Of a stretch of DNA of 64,000 nucleotides, positions 1 to 11,858 are shown piece after piece; position 1 is the stretch's first letter; the number at the start of each line of letters is the position of its first letter. The DNA lies in the NCBI RefSeq assembly GCF_034702125.1, contig NC_085857.1, positions 57,610,426 to 57,674,425 on the forward strand. The letters run 5' to 3'. Made by a program: the position numbers and the translations under genes. Below the pieces are notes generated by a model that saw only the letters and a program-made list of their open reading frames with translations, made no database searches and was not told where the DNA came from. The DNA comes from Engraulis encrasicolus (taxonomy: Eukaryota > Chordata > Actinopteri > Clupeiformes > Engraulidae).

Positions 1-338
1 AAGTTACCTGCCATTTTCCCTAATTCTGCTGAGCTGTCGTTTCTTGGAGGTGTACACTAATTACATTGCAGAAGTACTGTACAAGCACTGCGATTGTGTG
101 TGAGGAGGGGCTTGGTTCTGAACGTAACTCCCCTCTCTAAATGTGAGCGAGAGTGGAAGGATTTTTTTTTTTGGGGGGGGGGGTTGGTGGCTTGGGGGCA
201 GTGTCAAATTGGTAGGCTTACTATGTGGTGTGTTTGGGGGGGAGGTGTTGAAAAAAGGATAAAATGTATGTAGGAAAAGTGTGTTGGCTTCTTCGTACTT
301 AGAATGTTATTTAGTAATGAGCCTCTATCTCGTTGCAG
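1..338 (+). other. Intron end before zinc-finger exon A
   Basis: No coding signal. It contains a T-run/G-run near 167-183 and ends in a pyrimidine-rich stretch and TTGCAG at 333-338, a good splice acceptor. Equivalent stretches precede the B, C and D copies. The exon(s) upstream of copy A lie outside the window. Confidence 0.7.
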
Positions 339-1342
339 ATCATGATGCAGAATCGAAAACTACAAACAGAAATGGGAAGCCATTCACAGAAAAAGACCAT
401 CTAATTGCGCACCAATACTCTGGTGAGCATCCGTATAAGTGTAGCACATGTGCAAAGACTTTTGCAAGCAAAGGCGTTCTCAAAACACATCAGACGGTTC
501 ACACTGGAGAAAGGCCATACCAGTGCTCTACATGCCCGAAGGCCTTCGCACGACGATCTCAACTGATGAGACATGAGAAAACCCACACTGGAGGAAAGTC
601 ACATCAGTGTGGTTCATGTGGAAAAGTCTTCACACAACGAGGGCAACTGGAAAGGCACGAGAAAAGATACACCGTCAAACCTGTGGGAGAAGAGGACAAG
701 ACGTCCCAAACCGAAAAAGGGCGTATGTGTTGTGGAGACCCACCCAAGTTATTCCCTTGCACCACTTGTGGAAAAGAATTCCTGAAAGCAACACGCCTTA
801 AGATTCACCTTAGAAGTCATACAGGGGAAAAGCCTTATCTCTGCGCCATATGCGGAAATACTTTTTCTCAAAAATCCGGTCTCTTCACACACCAGCAACT
901 TCATTCTGGAGAAAAAGCATATCAGTGTATGATCTGTGGAAAGGCTTTTGCCAATTCTAGCCGTCTATCTGCACACAAGAAAACCCACTCAAGCGCCAAG
1001 CAGCATGAGTGTCCAACATGTGGAAAAGCCTTTGCTCGTATGTACTTACTGACGAGGCACCAGAGACGCCATACTGGAGAAAAAAACTATCATTGTAAAA
1101 TATGTGGCAAGAGCTTTGCACACGAATATGCCTCAAAACATCAAAAAATTCATATGGAGGATAAGCGGCACAAGTGCACCACATGTGAAATGACTTTTAC
1201 AACCACTTGTCAACTCAAGAGGCATTTGCTGGTCCACACTGGAGAAAAGCCGTACCAGTGCACCTCATGTGGAAAGGCCTTTGCAGACTTGCGTACTCTA
1301 AAACGACACCAGAGAAGCCATACTGGAGAACAACCAGATTAG
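339..1342 (+). CDS. C2H2 zinc-finger protein, copy A, last coding exon
   Basis: A probable nuclear DNA-binding protein of the poly-zinc-finger type. The exon begins after an acceptor AG at 337-338 with one base of the first codon supplied by the previous exon (phase 1), as is usual for finger-array exons. An ATG at 281 is in frame but lies in the intron, so I take 339 as the exon start. The exon encodes about 335 residues with ten fingers and TGEKPY-type linkers: three fingers, a linker of about 30 residues containing a CCG motif, then seven more. Finger 3 ends in Tyr instead of the second zinc-binding His, and finger 8 is one residue short between Cys2 and His1. No KRAB, SCAN or BTB exon is visible, so partner and target are unknown. 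The stop is TAG at 1340-1342. Paralogues: B, C and D in this window. Confidence 0.88.
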
Positions 1343-1752
<410 letters not shown>

Positions 1753-1890
1753 TGTTACACCCCAACTTGATGACCTGACTACAAGACAATCCTGAATATA
1801 AGGTGACCCCCCCTCCCCCTTTTTTGCAACTTCATTTTATGTGGGAAAATTGTTTTTTTTTTTCAAGATCAACATTTTGTTTTACATAGG

Positions 1891-4344
1891 GGTCATTCCA
1901 TGTCAATTCACACGCCTTCCCCACATGACCCTCTCCGATTTACCCGATTTCTCACATATAGGTACCTTTTGATGTCAATTGAAAGAATACCAAGTATTAG
2001 CACCCTACGTCTAACGGTTGCGGAGATGAAGCCCTCCAAAGTTGGGGTGCCATGCCCACTTTTCAAGCCTGTGAATTGCATACAAAATTTACAAGCAGAT
2101 TTTGACACCTCTGGTTTTAGTTTGAAGGAAGATACAGGCCTAAAAATCACCATGGCCCCTCAATATGACCCTGTCTACCAGATGATGTACTTACAAATGG
2201 CATGCCTTGATTATTTTTGGCTATATTAAGCCTTAAAAACTGAATTAGTGAAACGCGTGTTGAAGAGTCTTGCCACTTTGGGGTTCCAGATCTTGGAAAC
2301 TATGTATGCTTTGGGAGTTATAATTGATTTTCCTTCATATTTGGGAACTGTACAGTGTATTCCAAAAAAAGTAGGGCACTCAGCCTTTTAATGATCGAAT
2401 CGGAGGGACTCAAAAACAGCTTTTGGACAAAATGACCTTACGGTACCCTCTACTTCAGGCCTCAAATTAACCATGTGGGCACTTGATGACTGGAACGCCC
2501 TTTTAACCCCATGTACAGTAGCACTGTATCAAACATTCAAGCTTGGAAAATTTTTGTTTTTCAAAGTTCTTCATATTAATCTTGGCCTTCAAAGTATATG
2601 TTTTTGTCTATGTCTTATCACAGTGTCTGGTTTGTCTGCTGCCATCTGCTGGTCAAAAAAACGCAACAACAGTGTAATGTAAGAAAACAAAAGGGGTTGT
2701 AAAGTCTTGCCCATAATTTACCAATAAAGTAGCCGAGAAATCTAGACGCCCCTAGGGGTTAAGCTCGCTAGGCTACCAGTAAAGCACTTTAATTCTACAG
2801 TATATTGCTATAAATTAATTATGATTTTAACGAGCATTATGCAGAATGCTCAATCATGATTACATTTCTACCAGGACACCCCCACCCCCATGTCTGGTAG
2901 AAATGTAGTGCAGGGTGAGGCCATCTTGGGACTGGCATCATGATTGAGCATTAATCAGTCACACTTAGTCAAGTCAAGTTTATTGTCAATTTCTTTACAT
3001 GCACTGGTCATACAAAGAATTTGAAATTGCGTTTCTTGCTCTCCCATGCAGACATAGACTAATCTAGGTAAGGACATAGACAGTATAGACATAGACAGTA
3101 CTCATACATGGACATAGACAGTATGGACGTAGACATTGCTCATACAGACATTTAAAGTGCAAGACTGGACAACAGAAGACTTGTAGAGAACATACATTAA
3201 GAGGCCAGTGTCTCTATTGGTATATCCAATACATCGCTTGAGTTGTCCATTCTTATCTGCAACAGCTGTTGCCGACTGTACATGCGTTCCGACATAGTTT
3301 CCGACGATAGACATTTCGAATGACACATTATAACACAAATAAACACTGCGAGTTGGGAGAGTAAGGAGTCGCTGCAGCTACGTGCGCCACATCCGGGTAC
3401 ACTCTTACTAGGAAATGTTTTAAACTAGAAATATTCATCATGCTTGTTAAAATCATAACTATATAGCAATATGCTGTATAATAATTACAGTGCTTTATTG
3501 GTTAATTATGGGCAAGATTTTCCAGCCCCTTTTGTTTTCTCACATTACGCTGTTGTTACTTTTTTAGACCAGCAGATGGCAGTAGACAAAACAGACACTG
3601 TGATACGATATAGAGAAAAACACATATACTTTGAAGGCCAAGATTAATATGAAGAACTTTGAAAAACAACATTTTTCCAAGCTTGAATGTTTGATACAGT
3701 GCTACTGTACATGGGGTTAAAATGGCGTTCCAGTCATCAAGTGCCCACATGGTTAATTTGAGGCCTGAAGTAGAGGGTACCGTAAGGTCATTTTGTCCCA
3801 AAGCTGTTTTTGAGTCCCTCCTATTTTATCTTTTAAAGTCTGAGCGCCCTACTTTTTTTTGGAATACACTGTACAGTTCCCAAATATGATGGAAAATCAA
3901 TTATAACTCCCAAAAGCATGCATAGTTTCCAAGATCTGGAACCCCAAAGTGGCAAGACTCTTCAACACGCGTTTCACTAATTCAGTTTTTAAGGCTTAAT
4001 ATAGCCAAAAATAATCAAGGCATGCCATTTGTAAGTACATCATCTGGTAGACAGGGTCATATTGAGGGGCCATGGTGATTTTTAGGCCTGTATCTTCCTT
4101 CAAACTAAAAGCAGAGGTGTCAAAATCTGCTTGTAAATTTTGTATGCAATTCACAGGCTTGAAAAGTGGGCATGGCACCCCAACTTTGGAGGGCTTCATC
4201 TCCGCAACCGTTGGACATAGGGTGCTAATACTTGGTATTCTTTCAATTGACATCAAAAGGTACCTGTATGTGAGATATCGGGTTAATCGGAGAGGGTCAC
4301 CTGGGGAGATTCTAGGGAATCATGTGAATTGACATGGAATGACC
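1891..4344. mobile_element. Long-inverted-repeat DNA element, superfamily unassigned
   Basis: Ends are GGTCATTCCATGTCAATTCA and its reverse complement. It is flanked by CATAGG on both sides (1885-1890, 4345-4350), while units B (near 29545) and C (near 42025) carry a single CATAGG at the empty site. The left arm (about 1891-2850) and right arm (about 3435-4344) are near-complementary over roughly 0.9 kb; the left arm has an extra piece of about 55 bp near 2730-2785. The matching ORFs at 2473-2682 (+) and 3556-3801 (-) are just the two arms read outward. No transposase domain was recognised. A 6-bp duplication excludes Tc1, piggyBac and hAT. Confidence 0.85.
2966..3400. repeat. Dispersed repeat and simple repeats in the loop of the 1891-4344 element
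   Basis: Begins GTCAAGTCAAGTTTATTGTC, a kind of sequence I know as abundant in fish genomes, followed by irregular GACATAGACAGTA-type repeats (about 3050-3150). It occupies the unpaired centre of the palindrome and was probably inserted there. Confidence 0.5.
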
Positions 4345-4351
4345 CATAGGA

Positions 4352-4998
4352 AAGGGTAGGCCTAGTCAAGTTAAAATTCTGTTCTGTTCACATTTTAATA
4401 AAACACCTGTCACAGTATAATTTCCATGAGCAGTCTTTATAACAGAGCACATTAATCAATTGATGATAACTCGGAACAAAGATTCTGTCTGTAGTCCGCG
4501 AAAATGAGACTTTGTTGAGACCAAAAACATAATTTCACATTCGGGCCAATAGCCACGTGCACTCTTGGGATGCACATTTATCCCCGCCATGTCAAAGCTT
4601 AGCCTATCTGTACTGTCCCAGGGGTTGTTCACTCGCAGTCTCGGAACTAGCTAGCCACAAATGGCTAACCCTATCCGAACAAGTGCAAATTGAATGGGTC
4701 TCAATGGAGTTTTCATTTCATTTCATCATTTCATTTCTATTATAATTTTTGTGATTTTATATATTTTTTTGCCCTGAAATATTAATATTCAGTTCGGAAC
4801 TAGAAATAATAAGACCTCGTTTGAGTAGTGTTTCGATTATTTTGCGCAACTAGATTGTTTTATACTGGGACACAAAGCTCAATATTTATGAGGGCAAACC
4901 CATAAACATTAGCGGGATGCTAGCGAGTACAGGTCGAAATCTTCTTTCTTGCTTTAAAACTGGACACCTGAATAGTGCTTACCAGGACCTACCATAGC
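4352..4998. other. Unit backbone without a gene
   Basis: Matches B 29553-30618 and C 42020-43950 with deletions. CCGCCATG at 4584-4591 is single here, whereas in B and C it flanks a hAT remnant and a hAT element. AT-rich, no ORF of note. Confidence 0.6.
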
Positions 4999-5411
4999 TG
5001 AAGCAGACCTCAATATCCTTGAGAGGTCTGTTGTCACCATGTATGACAAGCAGCACTACAGCCAAGGTTGATGAGGCAAGACTGGAATTATTTGCTCGGA
5101 AGCAAAGATCATATGATTCTATTCCACCAACAAGTGCATCTCAGGTACAGCATGTGAAACGGTCTCCTTTCCAGGCAGCCTACATAAGGGGCCAGGCAAC
5201 TATATGTGCAAAATGCAGACTGAGGATTATGCAACTGGGGATGGCATAAAGATGGTGAGGTCTGGAGAGTGTTCTGGTAAATTCTTCCACCCATCGCTCA
5301 GGCCTGTCAGCAGTTGACAAAATGTTGCTACAAGACAGAATGCAGAGGATTATGCAAATGTTCTCACTTCAGCCTGAGGTGCATCCAGTTATGCACTTGC
5401 AGATGTGAGAA
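4999..5411 (+). pseudogene. Cys-rich transposon-associated protein fragment, copy A
   Basis: A C-terminal fragment of a protein type I associate with repeats in animal genomes: a helical part with the pattern PPT...VQHVKRSPFQ (about 5130-5175), a Trp-rich part (WGWHKDGEVW, about 5237-5266) and a Cys-rich tail (CRGLCKCSHFSLRC, 5343-5384) ending in a stop at 5409-5411. The three parts lie in two frames, so there is at least one frameshift near 5230, and a stop follows the Trp-rich part. In copy A one glycine of the Cys-rich core is changed to Cys (CCYK for CGCK in B). It is a relic; its original function is unknown to me. Confidence 0.6.
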
Positions 5412-6826
5412 CTAAATAGATAGAAACAATAAAAAGTAACAAAACACTCAACTCAAACAACATCCCCTTTTTTCACTTGACCCAGAACATCTTTTGGCAA
5501 CACCTGAGTTGAAGAGAACAACTTTCCCCTCCCCGTGTTCACTATGTCATTGTAGTTGGGTGGGAGACGTGACACCTTGTTTTTTCGTAACATTGGTTAA
5601 AAACCTACAAAACTGTTATTTTTCCTTTAAAAAACAGATGTCAATAAAAGAAGATGTGGTACATTATGTTTCATATTAGTCTTAGATGAGAAGAAACATT
5701 TTTGTTAAGATTTATGTAAAGGTTTATATGTCAAATATCCTGCGGTGTGACTGTAACATTAATGAAACCTGGAATATAATATTATATATAAATTGCCCAA
5801 CAACATTTTGAATAATGTATGAAGCATTTGGCATGATTGTATAAATATTAACTTTGTATTAAGATATGTGAATGTGAAAAAAACTCAAGACAGTAATATT
5901 AACTACAAGTTCAATTTCGTAACACAAATTGCGTTTGTGAATGGGCAGCTGCAAGGCCAACTACAAGGGTCTTCAAGACTGGCTCCTAACCAGTTAGTAC
6001 CTCAGTTATTGGAGAGTGCTGTGGAAGTTTATGGTGACTATTAACCTCTTAATATGTCTTCATATTGCAATTTCCTGTCACGCAATGCTTAGGTTCATTT
6101 TATGGTGTCCTGTGGTGTGACTGCTTTTATAGAAGGAAAAAAAGCTTTTTTTTGTAAATGAAAACACATATTAAGATTAAACACAATATCATCATCAAGT
6201 TAGCATGAGCTCAGATGTCAGTCATGTATACAAAATAATTAAAATGGCCATAATGCAGTGAATTTGCTGTGGTGTGACATGCCTATGCAATGTGTTGATG
6301 CAGGACACATTTCCCCAAAAATGGCAAAAATAAGGCGAAATTCCACGGAACACTAAGTGCTTTATTTTTTTGTATTTTTTTCCAATTTTTTCCATCATTT
6401 TTTTCAGGAATTGGAAAAACTTTTTTTGGGGCGGGGGGCGTTACGCCCTTAAACGTCAACCACCCAGTTATAGTAAGACTCTCTGCAATACAGTACAGTG
6501 TTTCCCACAGAAATTTTGGAAACTATGGGGGCACTCCATACATACATTTCACGCGGGCCATTTGGGTTTTTTTTGGGGGGGGGGGGGCATGGAAATGTAC
6601 GCGGCTTAAACTCAAAATGGCGAAACAATGACCACTAGTGTGCCAAATATGGTGCTTGTATGACCAACTGAAATATTCTCTCACTAATCTGCCTAACTAC
6701 CCCCTCATGAGCTTTTTTTCACGCCGGAGTTACTCCTCCTCAGCGCTCCGGGACCTCCGACTTCACAAATTAAGCACTGTGTAAAGTGTTTCTCGACAGG
6801 GGGCCTTAGGGGGTGCTGAGAAGGAT
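5412..6826. other. Unit backbone without a recognisable gene
   Basis: AT-rich and shared with B 31050-33990. TTAA at 5899-5902 is the empty site of the unit B element 31542-33037. The phrase TGTGGTGTGAC recurs loosely three times (5741, 6111, 6268). CAGTGTTTCCCACAG near 6496 resembles a hAT end, but no partner end was identified. A G-run lies at about 6579-6589. Confidence 0.6.
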
Positions 6827-6856
6827 TCAAGATTTCAAGATTCAAGATTCAAGATT
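6827..6856. repeat. Short tandem repeat TTCAAGA
   Basis: Four imperfect copies of GATTCAAGA, also present with one more copy in unit B near 33995-34030. Confidence 0.8.
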
Positions 6857-6989
6857 AGTTTATTACGTCTTATTATAGGTTTGAAGCCTATAAAGAGTAA
6901 AAATTGTTGTGTTTCTTTTTTGTGTCCTCAAAGATTAAAGAATAAAAATAAAAATAAAAAAGAGAGAGAGGGGGGGGGGTGCAAAGAAA

Positions 6990-7228
6990 GTGCCTTGTTG
7001 TCTTCAGCATGAATTCAGTAATCTAACTGCTTGGTGGAAGAAACTACTTTGGAGTCTGGTAGTGTGAGACTTCAGGCTTCTGTACCGTTTCCCAGATGGT
7101 AATCTAGTAAACAGTTCATGGTTGGGGTGACTAGGATCAGCCAAGATTTTGTTTGTCTTCCTGATGCTCCTTCCGTCGAATAACTCCAGTATGGAGGGTA
7201 AGTCACAGCCGCATATCTTCTGAGCTGT
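6990..7228 (-). pseudogene. LINE relic, 3' end of reverse transcriptase ORF, unit A
   Basis: On the minus strand it encodes the end of a non-LTR ORF2 (HPNHELFTRLPSGKRYRSLK and a C-terminal ...AVRLLNS). The fuller counterpart is B 34165-34870. In A the relic is broken by a replaced segment (7229-8238) and by the 10.5-kb TTAA insertion; further pieces are 8239-8304 and 18790-18930. Confidence 0.7.
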
Positions 7229-8238
7229 ACGGCCATTAATATTCGAATCTGTCATGGGTATTGCTTTTTTGGGTATTTCATTGTTATTGATTAAAATCAT
7301 TTCCTTGTAAACATCGCAATTCACAGTCTCAATTTATTTTTTCCATGGCTGGTTAATCACTACAGCTGTGTTGAGGAGAGTCGCGTGCGTGGCTCATCTC
7401 TCTGTGTTCCGTAGCAGGACACTTGCGGCAGGCAGTCTCCCCCAGAGTCAGTGTCCGCATAACAAGCAGATGAGTGCTGCAGAGTTCCATTCAAGTGAAT
7501 GGCTACAGTTAATAAACAAAGCATCATCACATTACTTTTTGGAGTTGTTGACGAGCTTCTGGAATTATGTGATTCAACCCAACCCAGTTCCCGTGATTAC
7601 GCCAAGAGTAAGATAATAACTTCTTGTTTTTTGGATTTTGACCAAATTAGCTTCGTTGGTCTGGGTGTCAGATCAGGCAGACTCCAGGTGATGATTTTGT
7701 TAGCATGCTTTTAGCATGTTTTTAGCGCACTGCTAGTTTGTGTAATGTTCGTTTTTAGACGAGAGCAGTCATCTTACCTGGACCTACAAACACACTACCT
7801 AAATGTCCGTCATTAGTGATAGAAAATAAATACATATTTGTTGATATTGGTGCTGTGTGCTCAATTCTCATGATTCCCATATGATCCAATTCAAATTTTA
7901 ACTTGGGCTACAAGTTTGACATGGCTGCTAGCTTTGCCATGTTTTAATCTGCATTCACACCTCTAAGTACCGTCTTCTTATAAGTGCTGAACGATCGCTA
8001 AACAATAATGGCTGGTTGAATGCATGTTGTTAATGGGCCATTAGGCTACATCTCTGGTTGGAATAGCCTTTTACTAGTCACTGACTGGGGGAAAGAACAA
8101 CTTCAGCTTGACATCAGGTCTAACTGGGGCAATTTTAATGGTAAAAAATATGGATAAATATTCGAATATATTCGAATATCGTTTTTAATTTAGAAACGAA
8201 CTTTGACTATGATTTTGGGGCACAAGTCAAAGCCCTAC
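7229..8238. mobile_element. Unit A-specific segment, possible hAT-like insertion
   Basis: Replaces about 255 bp of the B sequence (34411-34667). It contains ATTCGAAT-type motifs near both ends (7236 and 8160-8180), and its right end reads as TAGGGCTTTGACTTG on the minus strand, which resembles a hAT-type terminus. No clean target duplication was found and no domain was recognised. Confidence 0.35.
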
Positions 8239-8672
8239 TCTCCACTGTCTCACCGTTGATGTTAATGGTTTCAAACTGGTGTTCTTTCCTCCTGAAGTCA
8301 ACTATTAACCCTTTTACTGCTGTCGTCGCAAAATTGCGACAGGTCGCGGTATTGAATTAGGTGGGCTGTCACGTCGAATAGAGTGTAAAATCTTGTCCAT
8401 ACTCCTTTCCACTGGGTGGCAGACATGTGGTACTTCAATCCTTTCTAAGAATTTCGACCCCTCTTAGTGCATTTTTTTCCGAGTAATTTCCATCTGAAAA
8501 CCCAGACGCGGAAGTTGGGTTGCAAGTCACTATTTCAAAACAAAGGAGGATCGGCGTTGTGAGATTGTGCACATAATTTTTTCCTCTAATTCAAGGCCAA
8601 ATACATTCCAAATGCAAGTTGTCTTGGTGGTTTATGTTTACTGACATTATATTTTCCCACAAGTTGATTGTA

Positions 8673-9786
8673 CCGTATTAGCCCGAATATAAGACGATCC
8701 TGATTATAAGACGACCCCCCATTTTCAGGCTCATGTTTTGGGGAAAAGTTTTTTGAAGACTTAATTTTGTTTCACATTTGAAACTTTTCTCAAAATGCAG
8801 TTTTTAATTTGTTGGAAAATCTGAGGCTTTTTACAAAGAACAAATTTCAAAATATAATTTTCATGGAATTTCCATGATATAAGACCATAGATGGCTACTC
8901 ATATCCTTTCCCTTTCTTTACTCACTTCACCTGCAAGCGCCAATAGGCACCGTAACAGGCTACAGCCGTCTGGGCCCGCCTGTTTAAAGTGCGACGCAAC
9001 ATAGCCTACTTTCAGAGTCTGCGCCATCCAGGCAGGCAACCAGTCCAGTAGAGATAGGCAATCTATTGTGCAATGCACAGATTTTGCGAAATGCTTCGTT
9101 GACAGCAATATCTAACCCGCAGCCGTCTCGCCAAATCGCCGTTCATTTTATTCATCCAAAGTTTTCCGTTGGACTGTAGAAACCGAACGTGACCAAAGGC
9201 AGAATGACGCATTGCACTTGAAACCCATGCGCTGCCTATCAGGACCACGTTGACCACCAAGTCCGATTGATATTCATTTCGTACCAAGGGTAAAACTCCT
9301 AGTGATTTTATATGAACAAGACAATCTCTTGCCCTAACCATTATTCTGTGTTGTTGCATCGTTGCGAGGCATATCGTCGCTTTGTCACGCACACACAGAT
9401 GACCATTGATTGGCTTATGACAGCATCCAAAACTTAGCCTACAGGTTGTTCTTCAAATCACCCTTCATTTCTTTAGTTCTAGTGGCGTTATCGGCTGACC
9501 AGAGAGAACGACCAAAGCTTTCCTGATGAGACTGTAAAACCAAACACAAATAAAAGCAGAGCAACAAGCCGCGATTGACTTGTGTTTTTCCCCTTGCACT
9601 GTCGTCCGCATCGCGTTGACATTGACAGTTGATAGACGTGCGGTGCAACTGTCATAACGAAACAAGCATCTGCAAATTTGATATGGACAAAACAATCTCT
9701 TAACCCATCCATTATTGAGTTTTGTGGCATTGTTGTGAAGCATAGGCTAATGGCCGAATTCAGGTTAAGTTTAAAAAAAAAAAAAA

Positions 9787-9817
<31 letters not shown>

Positions 9818-9903
9818 CTCTAGCGCGCGGAAATAAGACGACCCCCCTTTTTAAAGTACTATTTTTAGAACAAAAACCACGTCTTATATTCGGGCCAATA
9901 CGG
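8673..9903. mobile_element. TA-flanked DNA element, family CCGTATTAGCCCG
   Basis: Begins CCGTATTAGCCCGAATATAA and ends with the near-inverse ...TTCGGGCCAATACGG, flanked by TA (8671-8672 and 9904-9905). It matches 61580-62765 throughout. A T/A-rich run lies at about 9772-9810. No transposase ORF; probably nonautonomous and moved by a TA-targeting enzyme. Confidence 0.85.
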
Positions 9904-9905
9904 TA

Positions 9906-11429
9906 TATGTGTAGACATTTATAATATGGCCTTATGCAATGCGTCTCCTATTGCTAGCTTAGCCGTCGCTACAGAGAAGAACAGCCAATTCGAATAGGCA
10001 GTGAAATAGATCCCCTTGCCAAACACAGGGAAACATTGCGTCAGTTTTACATACATAAACAGTTTTACAAACATAAATGATCCTAACCACAACTCAATGG
10101 AAAGTTTCGGGATTGAGAGAAGTGGTTTGTTTGGAGACTTCATTACGTAGGGGAGTTCCCATTTGAACACACGCGACGCGAAGGCGAAGCCCTGTTCCAG
10201 GCGAGCTGAACCCATGCGACTGGTTTCATTCACTGAATAAATCTGAAGCAAGTTGGCCTGCCCCCAGACGACAACTTGTCATGATGTTTTGTGTGCAATG
10301 CAATTGCGTATTTCGCCCCTCAAGTAATTGCAGCCATTATTATAAGAAAAAATATGTTGCTGCTGAGATTGCAACACAGACGATCAATCGGCTGTTTGGG
10401 ACCTCCCCTGTCAAACACAGAAACACGGTGTAGACCTAGGAAACGTGATCCTGAACACAAACTAATGAACATTTGCGGGGTTGTGAGAATGTGTTTGCTT
10501 GGCGATTTGTAAATGGTTACGGGGGATTTCCTTAGAACATGCAAGAAGCGTTTATTGTCATCCAAACCCACAGGGCGATATGCGTAATTTCACTGAATAA
10601 ACCTCTAAATAGGCAACCACCATTTCTATGTCGTGGGTTTTATATGCAATACAATGCCATATGTCGCCCCTAAAGTGATTGCAGTCATCATGTGTTCATC
10701 GAAATAGGCTATATTTCACTTGGTGGTGAACTTTGACGTGCGTCTTCCCCTAAGCTGGAGTAGGCGAAAAAGCTAAAACATAAAGATAACGTATGTCATT
10801 TCCCTCTATGAAAGACCGTAAGGAAAACCACTGCTACAAAAAAGAATGGATTATCCTGTTAGACGTTGTACATCCCGTAGAAATTCGATTCATGGCTAGG
10901 GGAAATATCCGCGTTTTTTTTTTGTTTTTTTTACCGTTGCGCACGGCGAGATGAAGACGCATACCCTATAACATGAATATTTTAAGCTTGTTGAAAACTA
11001 GGCTGGTCGCCGTGGTTGGACTGTCTTTATTAGAGTTTGTCATGTCACTAAAGCAGCATGGAAGAGGGGGCGGAACCGGAGAGACTGGAGAGGAAAGCGC
11101 TGGGGTGGATGGTGCCGCTTCTGATCGCCGACTTTAGGTGTTACTTATAAAGTATAGGCCTACTATAACATGATAACGTCGGCCTAATTGGGCTGTGTGT
11201 ATTTTCGATCCATGTCTGTATGCCTAACAGTAGCCTATGATACCAAAATGAATAGAAGCAGTTTATAAGTCAATAGAGCTGAGATAACAGGAGAGGTGAT
11301 GCTGATTTGCACCGCCTCTCCACCCCTTTTCCTGAAACTGATTTCACAAGGGTACACCTCATGATACAAATTAGGCCTTTTTTATGCCCATTATCTTGAC
11401 GCTGTGCCCATTAGTTCTGTGAAATGTAA
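9906..11429. other. Interior of the 10.5-kb element, no recognisable gene
   Basis: No domain found on either strand. Two stretches, about 10200-10330 and 10560-10680, share phrases such as TGCAAT and CGCCCCTCAAGTAATTGCAG / CGCCCCTAAAGTGATTGCAG and look like an old imperfect direct duplication of about 0.35 kb. Confidence 0.45.
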
Positions 11430-11621
11430 GTGACAATAGCCTTGATCTCATTAGCCGCGCTTCAGCGGCCCGGGGCCATTTTTTGCCTGATCGGACTCAT
11501 AGCCGACCCCAGGCACATTCAGGTACACGCCTTGTTTGTGAAACGTCAGTCGGGCACAGCCCACTTTCGCCCCAAATCACAGAAGGACAACAACAGAACA
11601 ACGACAAAGAAGGAGAAGAAA

Positions 11622-11858
11622 ATGGAGCAAACTCTGCTGGAGCAGGTCGCCGTTTGGCTCGTAGCCTACGGACAAAGACGACAAGAACTGCAAAGAAAAT
11701 GGCTTGCCTTTCAAGAACAGTTTTATTACATGGCAAAGTTGTCGATTCAGAAGCTGTATGGGACGCAGCGCATGTTAAGAAGACAAAGACGCATGAAAAT
11801 ACGAGCAGCTCGACAACTGAGAGTGAACAGAAGGAGACGTGCGAACATGCCCAGTTAA
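11622..11858 (+). CDS. Small basic ORF in the 10.5-kb element, unrecognised
   Basis: The frame is open from 11430; I prefer the ATG at 11622 because the part before it has no pattern. It predicts 78 residues: a helical-looking, Leu- and Gln-rich first half (MEQTLLEQVAVWLVAYGQRR) and an Arg/Lys-rich second half (RMLRRQRRMKIRAARQ, NRRRR). This could be a small DNA- or RNA-binding protein or an N-terminal exon of a transposon protein, but I do not recognise it. Two other long frames overlap it, so composition alone could explain the ORF. No signal peptide or membrane segment. Confidence 0.3.
   Translation: MEQTLLEQVAVWLVAYGQRRQELQRKWLAFQEQFYYMAKLSIQKLYGTQRMLRRQRRMKIRAARQLRVNRRRRANMPS

Larger units (their letters stand above)
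1784..4551. mobile_element. Old TA-family DNA element, unit A copy, interrupted
   Basis: The left end (near 1784, AATCCTGAATATAAG) and right end (CATTCGGGCCAATAG near 4540-4551) resemble the complete family members at 8673-9903 and 61580-62765. It is split by the element at 1891-4344 and lacks about 350 bp of interior that B and C keep (B 29688-30036). Its own target duplication has decayed. Confidence 0.55.

Noticed and set aside
281..338. ATG at 281 as start of the zinc-finger protein
   Set aside because: It lies in a stretch conserved as intron, just before a good acceptor; B and D have the same arrangement and the exon frame starts at phase 1.
573..801. Extra plus-strand ORFs within zinc-finger exon A (also 28268-28495 and 63719-63940)
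   Set aside because: Shifted-frame shadows of the real C2H2 frame.
2473..3801. Two similar small proteins on opposite strands
   Set aside because: They are the two arms of one palindromic element, not genes.
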